Positions 61,781 to 64,000 of a stretch of DNA of 64,000 nt are shown piece after piece (within the stretch, counting starts at the first letter, position 1; every line of letters begins with the position of its first letter). Below the pieces are notes generated by a model. The model worked only from the letters and a program-made list of their open reading frames with translations. It was not told the origin of the DNA and searched no databases. The stretch comes from Anaerolineae bacterium. Lineage in GTDB: Bacteria > Chloroflexota > Anaerolineae > Aggregatilineales > Phototrophicaceae. The stretch covers positions 124,001 to 188,000 of the forward strand of contig JAJEAA010000029.1 of assembly GCA_022824365.1 (NCBI GenBank), in the 5' to 3' direction. Both the position numbers and the translations under genes were made by a program.

Positions 61781-64000
61781 CTAGTCATTGTTGGCGGCAT
61801 CATCGTCGTTCGGAGCGTCGTGCGCAGGCAGATCCGCGTCGGGCGCATCTTCCGGCGGGTCGCTGCCGTCTTCCACTTCTATGAAAAGCGTCTCATCGTC
61901 ATCTTGCTCACTTGGAAGGGCGACTTCCAGTGTGTCCAAGGTCTCGATGGATTCAGTTGGCACAGGCGCCGGATCTTGCACCAGTTGCCAAGGAGCGTTG
62001 CCCGGCAGCGTCTCGCTGTGTCCCGACGGGAAATCAATGCGAATCTCATCAGATGCGCGACTGACGGTAAGGCCATGTTGCTCGACACTGATCGGATCAC
62101 CCCAGCCGAATTCTCCACCCGTCCAAACTTTGTCGGGGGCTAGGACACGTATGCCGATGAGTTCGTGCAGCAAGCTCAGAGGCGCTATGCCGCCGACATG
62201 ATGTTCCTCGCCGAAACCCTTGGCTTCATCAGCATGGTAAAACTGCGCCAGCTTGCCATCCCGCTCCAGGACGCGCGCGAGCATATCCAGGACTCGCTTC
62301 ACGATGTCCGCCGTTTCTTTGGTATAGCCGGCCTTGACCATACCCTCGCAGACCAGCGTCAACCAGTACAGCCAGACGCCACCGCCGCCGCGCGCATTCG
62401 ATGGGTCGTAATCACGATCGCTGGCGCTGACCATCGTCAAGCCGTTTGGGCGCAAGAAATGGGCATTGTCCAGCGCTGTTTCGGTCAAGGCCGAGGCGCG
62501 GTTCGCTGCGAGGCGCCCGGTAATCAACGGCAGCAGGGCATTGATATCCAGCTTGCTGTAGTCGATTGTGCGGACGTAGACCTTGTACACGCGGCTCAAG
62601 CCACGTATGGCGATTCTTTCTACGCGGGAAAGAGGCTGTTTGGTCGTGTATACGCCTTGCCTATTCTGCCAGACAAAGTCGTCCACCGGCGCTTCGATCG
62701 TGCAATTGGCGCCGCTTTCGTCCTTCCCTTCCAGCTTGAGAGAGATTCGTGGGCGCTGGCTGACGCCGCCGACGACGCGGATCATCAATCGCGCTGGGCT
62801 GGGTAAAGACTGCCCGATCTCGTGAACCTGGTCGCCGGCGCCACGTTGGAGCAGATGCCGCCCATCACTGGTATGGTGAGAATCGCGGTCACGGTAGGTG
62901 TAACGCTCCCCGTCCCAGAGCTCTTCCAGATGGGCTTCCAGCTCTTCCAGCTTTTCCGCCATGACTTCTGCAGTTGCTTCGTCGCCCGCGAGCGCCGCCA
63001 TCTGTCGCAAGGCGTCAGCTTCCGAGACCAAATAAGCCAGCAAATCGGGTGTCTCCATCTGGCGAATATCGGCGCCCTGCGCCCAAGCTTGGCCGCGGCC
63101 AAAAGTGGGAAAGGCGATATATCCCATCTGGCGCTCCGATTGCCATTCAGGCAGGCCATCGTTGTCGGCGTCGGCTGCCAGCCAACTGCCAAAATAGCCC
63201 GCCAGCGCCGGCAGCGCTTCCGCGACAAATTCAAGTTCATCGGTCTGGCGCGCAAGCCAGAGACTGAGACGCGCCAATATCGGCGTGAGCAAGACGCCTT
63301 GCCGCTGTCCGCCCAAGCCGGGCTGCCGATCGATTCCTCCGGTTTCGTGCTGGACGGACAGATAATTCCGAATGATCGCTTTCGCGAGATCCACATCAAC
63401 GGTTGCGGCCGCCTTGGCTGCTTGATAGACAAACGTTGGATCTTGTCCCGCCCAGGCGCGAACATGGTCGCTGCCATCGCCACGGCGACTCCAGCCGCGA
63501 TTGCTGGCGCGGCTGGCGACCACGGAAGGGTAGGGCAGATGCTCCGTCGGATCCATAAATGACTTGATCAATTGGGCATAAGACAGGTCGATGAGCAAAT
63601 CCCAGTCGGCATTGCCGGTGCAGATCTTCGGTATGGCAGCGGCGCTACGATCAATCTGCTCGAAGTAGCGCTCCCAGGGGCGCGACAGCAAGTTCATGGC
63701 AACGCTGTAGGAATCGCGCATATCGGGCAAGCCGGCGACGACGAATGGCAGCCGCGCGTCGGCGCCCGGCGCCAGCACGATACGGCGCCCCAGCTTGGGG
63801 CTGCTAATACGACCGCCGTAGATGTCGATGCTCGCCCCTTCCAGCGTCACAACCGGATTGAGATTGCCGATCTGCCCAAGATGCAGCGCCAGGCTGTAGT
63901 CCGCCATTGTCAATACGTTCAAAGTCTGGTTGCGCTCATTGATGACGACGTGGCCAAAGAGATCGAGTTGAAGTTCAATGGGATCGCCGCTTCGATTGCG
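61781..64000 (-). CDS. (alpha/alpha)6 glycoside-hydrolase-like protein (GH63/MGH1-like), 5' end beyond window
   Basis: The frame is open to the last base of the window, so the N-terminus is missing. About 739 residues are visible. The first ~90 are beta-rich. They are followed by a helical-toroid domain with NADWDLLIDLSYAQLIKSFM, DPTFVYQAAKAA, DGLPEWQSERQMGYIAF and GGGGVWLYWLTLVCEGM segments, the pattern of GH63/trehalase/amylo-1,6-glucosidase-type (alpha/alpha)6 barrels. Acidic residues in DNDGLPEW and the late NARGGGGVW region are candidate catalytic sites but are not certain. The last ~50 residues are strongly acidic and probably unstructured. No signal can be judged. The glucan or mannan substrate is unknown. 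The exporter gene lies 84 bases downstream. Confidence 0.75.
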   Translation of the reverse strand, partial: RNRSGDPIELQLDLFGHVVINERNQTLNVLTMADYSLALHLGQIGNLNPVVTLEGASIDIYGGRISSPKLGRRIVLAPGADARLPFVVAGLPDMRDSYSVAMNLLSRPWERYFEQIDRSAAAIPKICTGNADWDLLIDLSYAQLIKSFMDPTEHLPYPSVVASRASNRGWSRRGDGSDHVRAWAGQDPTFVYQAAKAAATVDVDLAKAIIRNYLSVQHETGGIDRQPGLGGQRQGVLLTPILARLSLWLARQTDELEFVAEALPALAGYFGSWLAADADNDGLPEWQSERQMGYIAFPTFGRGQAWAQGADIRQMETPDLLAYLVSEADALRQMAALAGDEATAEVMAEKLEELEAHLEELWDGERYTYRDRDSHHTSDGRHLLQRGAGDQVHEIGQSLPSPARLMIRVVGGVSQRPRISLKLEGKDESGANCTIEAPVDDFVWQNRQGVYTTKQPLSRVERIAIRGLSRVYKVYVRTIDYSKLDINALLPLITGRLAANRASALTETALDNAHFLRPNGLTMVSASDRDYDPSNARGGGGVWLYWLTLVCEGMVKAGYTKETADIVKRVLDMLARVLERDGKLAQFYHADEAKGFGEEHHVGGIAPLSLLHELIGIRVLAPDKVWTGGEFGWGDPISVEQHGLTVSRASDEIRIDFPSGHSETLPGNAPWQLVQDPAPVPTESIETLDTLEVALPSEQDDDETLFIEVEDGSDPPEDAPDADLPAHDAPNDDDAANND

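Overview
The window (roughly 55-58% G+C by eye) reads as chromosome from a free-living or marine-type member of the Chloroflexota, probably Anaerolineae-like. The main clue is the cluster of very large multi-membrane proteins of the DUF2298 / Chlor_Arch_YYY kind together with GT39/GT-C-like proteins, a combination best known from Chloroflexota and archaea. Housekeeping genes (gyrA, bL25, birA, argS, dcd, two tRNAs) are interspersed. No transposase, integrase, phage gene or CRISPR array is visible.

Region 1 (1-15.7 kb, all minus strand): a GT4 glycosyltransferase, then three GT-C-like membrane proteins and a DUF2298 protein (one is a 1957-residue GT39-like/DUF2298 fusion), ending in an ECF sigma factor and a zinc-finger anti-sigma-like protein cut by the window edge. 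It looks like an envelope-glycan assembly cluster. Region 2 (15.8-23.4 kb): tRNA-Gly(CCC), bL25, gyrA, a small membrane protein with its own promoter and terminator, birA with a coupled unknown protein, and a HIT-family gene. Region 3 (23.4-35.9 kb): two more GT-C-like proteins, a heterodimeric ABC exporter with one degenerate ATP site, a double-HTH regulator, and a coupled methyltransferase / SGNH-hydrolase pair.

Region 4 (35.9-56.5 kb) is the most interesting part: a sugar-utilisation locus. It holds five GH117-type beta-propeller domains in four genes, a GMC oxidoreductase, an enolase-superfamily enzyme that resembles 3,6-anhydro-L-galactonate cycloisomerase, a zinc MDR dehydrogenase, a KduD-like SDR, a type I sulfatase, a complete Opp/Dpp-type ABC importer (binding protein, two permeases, two ATPases) and a GntR/FadR-type regulator. 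Four intergenic sites share the palindrome TTGT-NN-ACAA. Three of them sit on the -35 or -10 of clear sigma70-like promoters, and two promoters (upstream of a GH117 gene and of the ATPase operon, 16 kb apart) have the same layout. My inference is that (sulfated) oligosaccharides of red-algal galactan, carrying terminal 3,6-anhydro-L-galactose, are imported whole, desulfated and cleaved in the cytoplasm. The anhydrosugar would then be routed through anhydrogalactonate, 2-keto-3-deoxy-L-galactonate and a C5 oxidation/reduction to 2-keto-3-deoxy-D-gluconate. No endo-agarase, KDG kinase or KDPG aldolase is in the window. The binding-protein gene carries an apparent one-base frameshift near 49865.

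Region 5 (56.6-64 kb, minus strand): tRNA-Val(UAC), dcd, argS, a membrane-anchored methyltransferase, a homodimer-type ABC exporter, and an (alpha/alpha)6 glycosidase-like protein that runs off the window end. Family assignments come from motif recognition and memory of family sequences; no database search was run.
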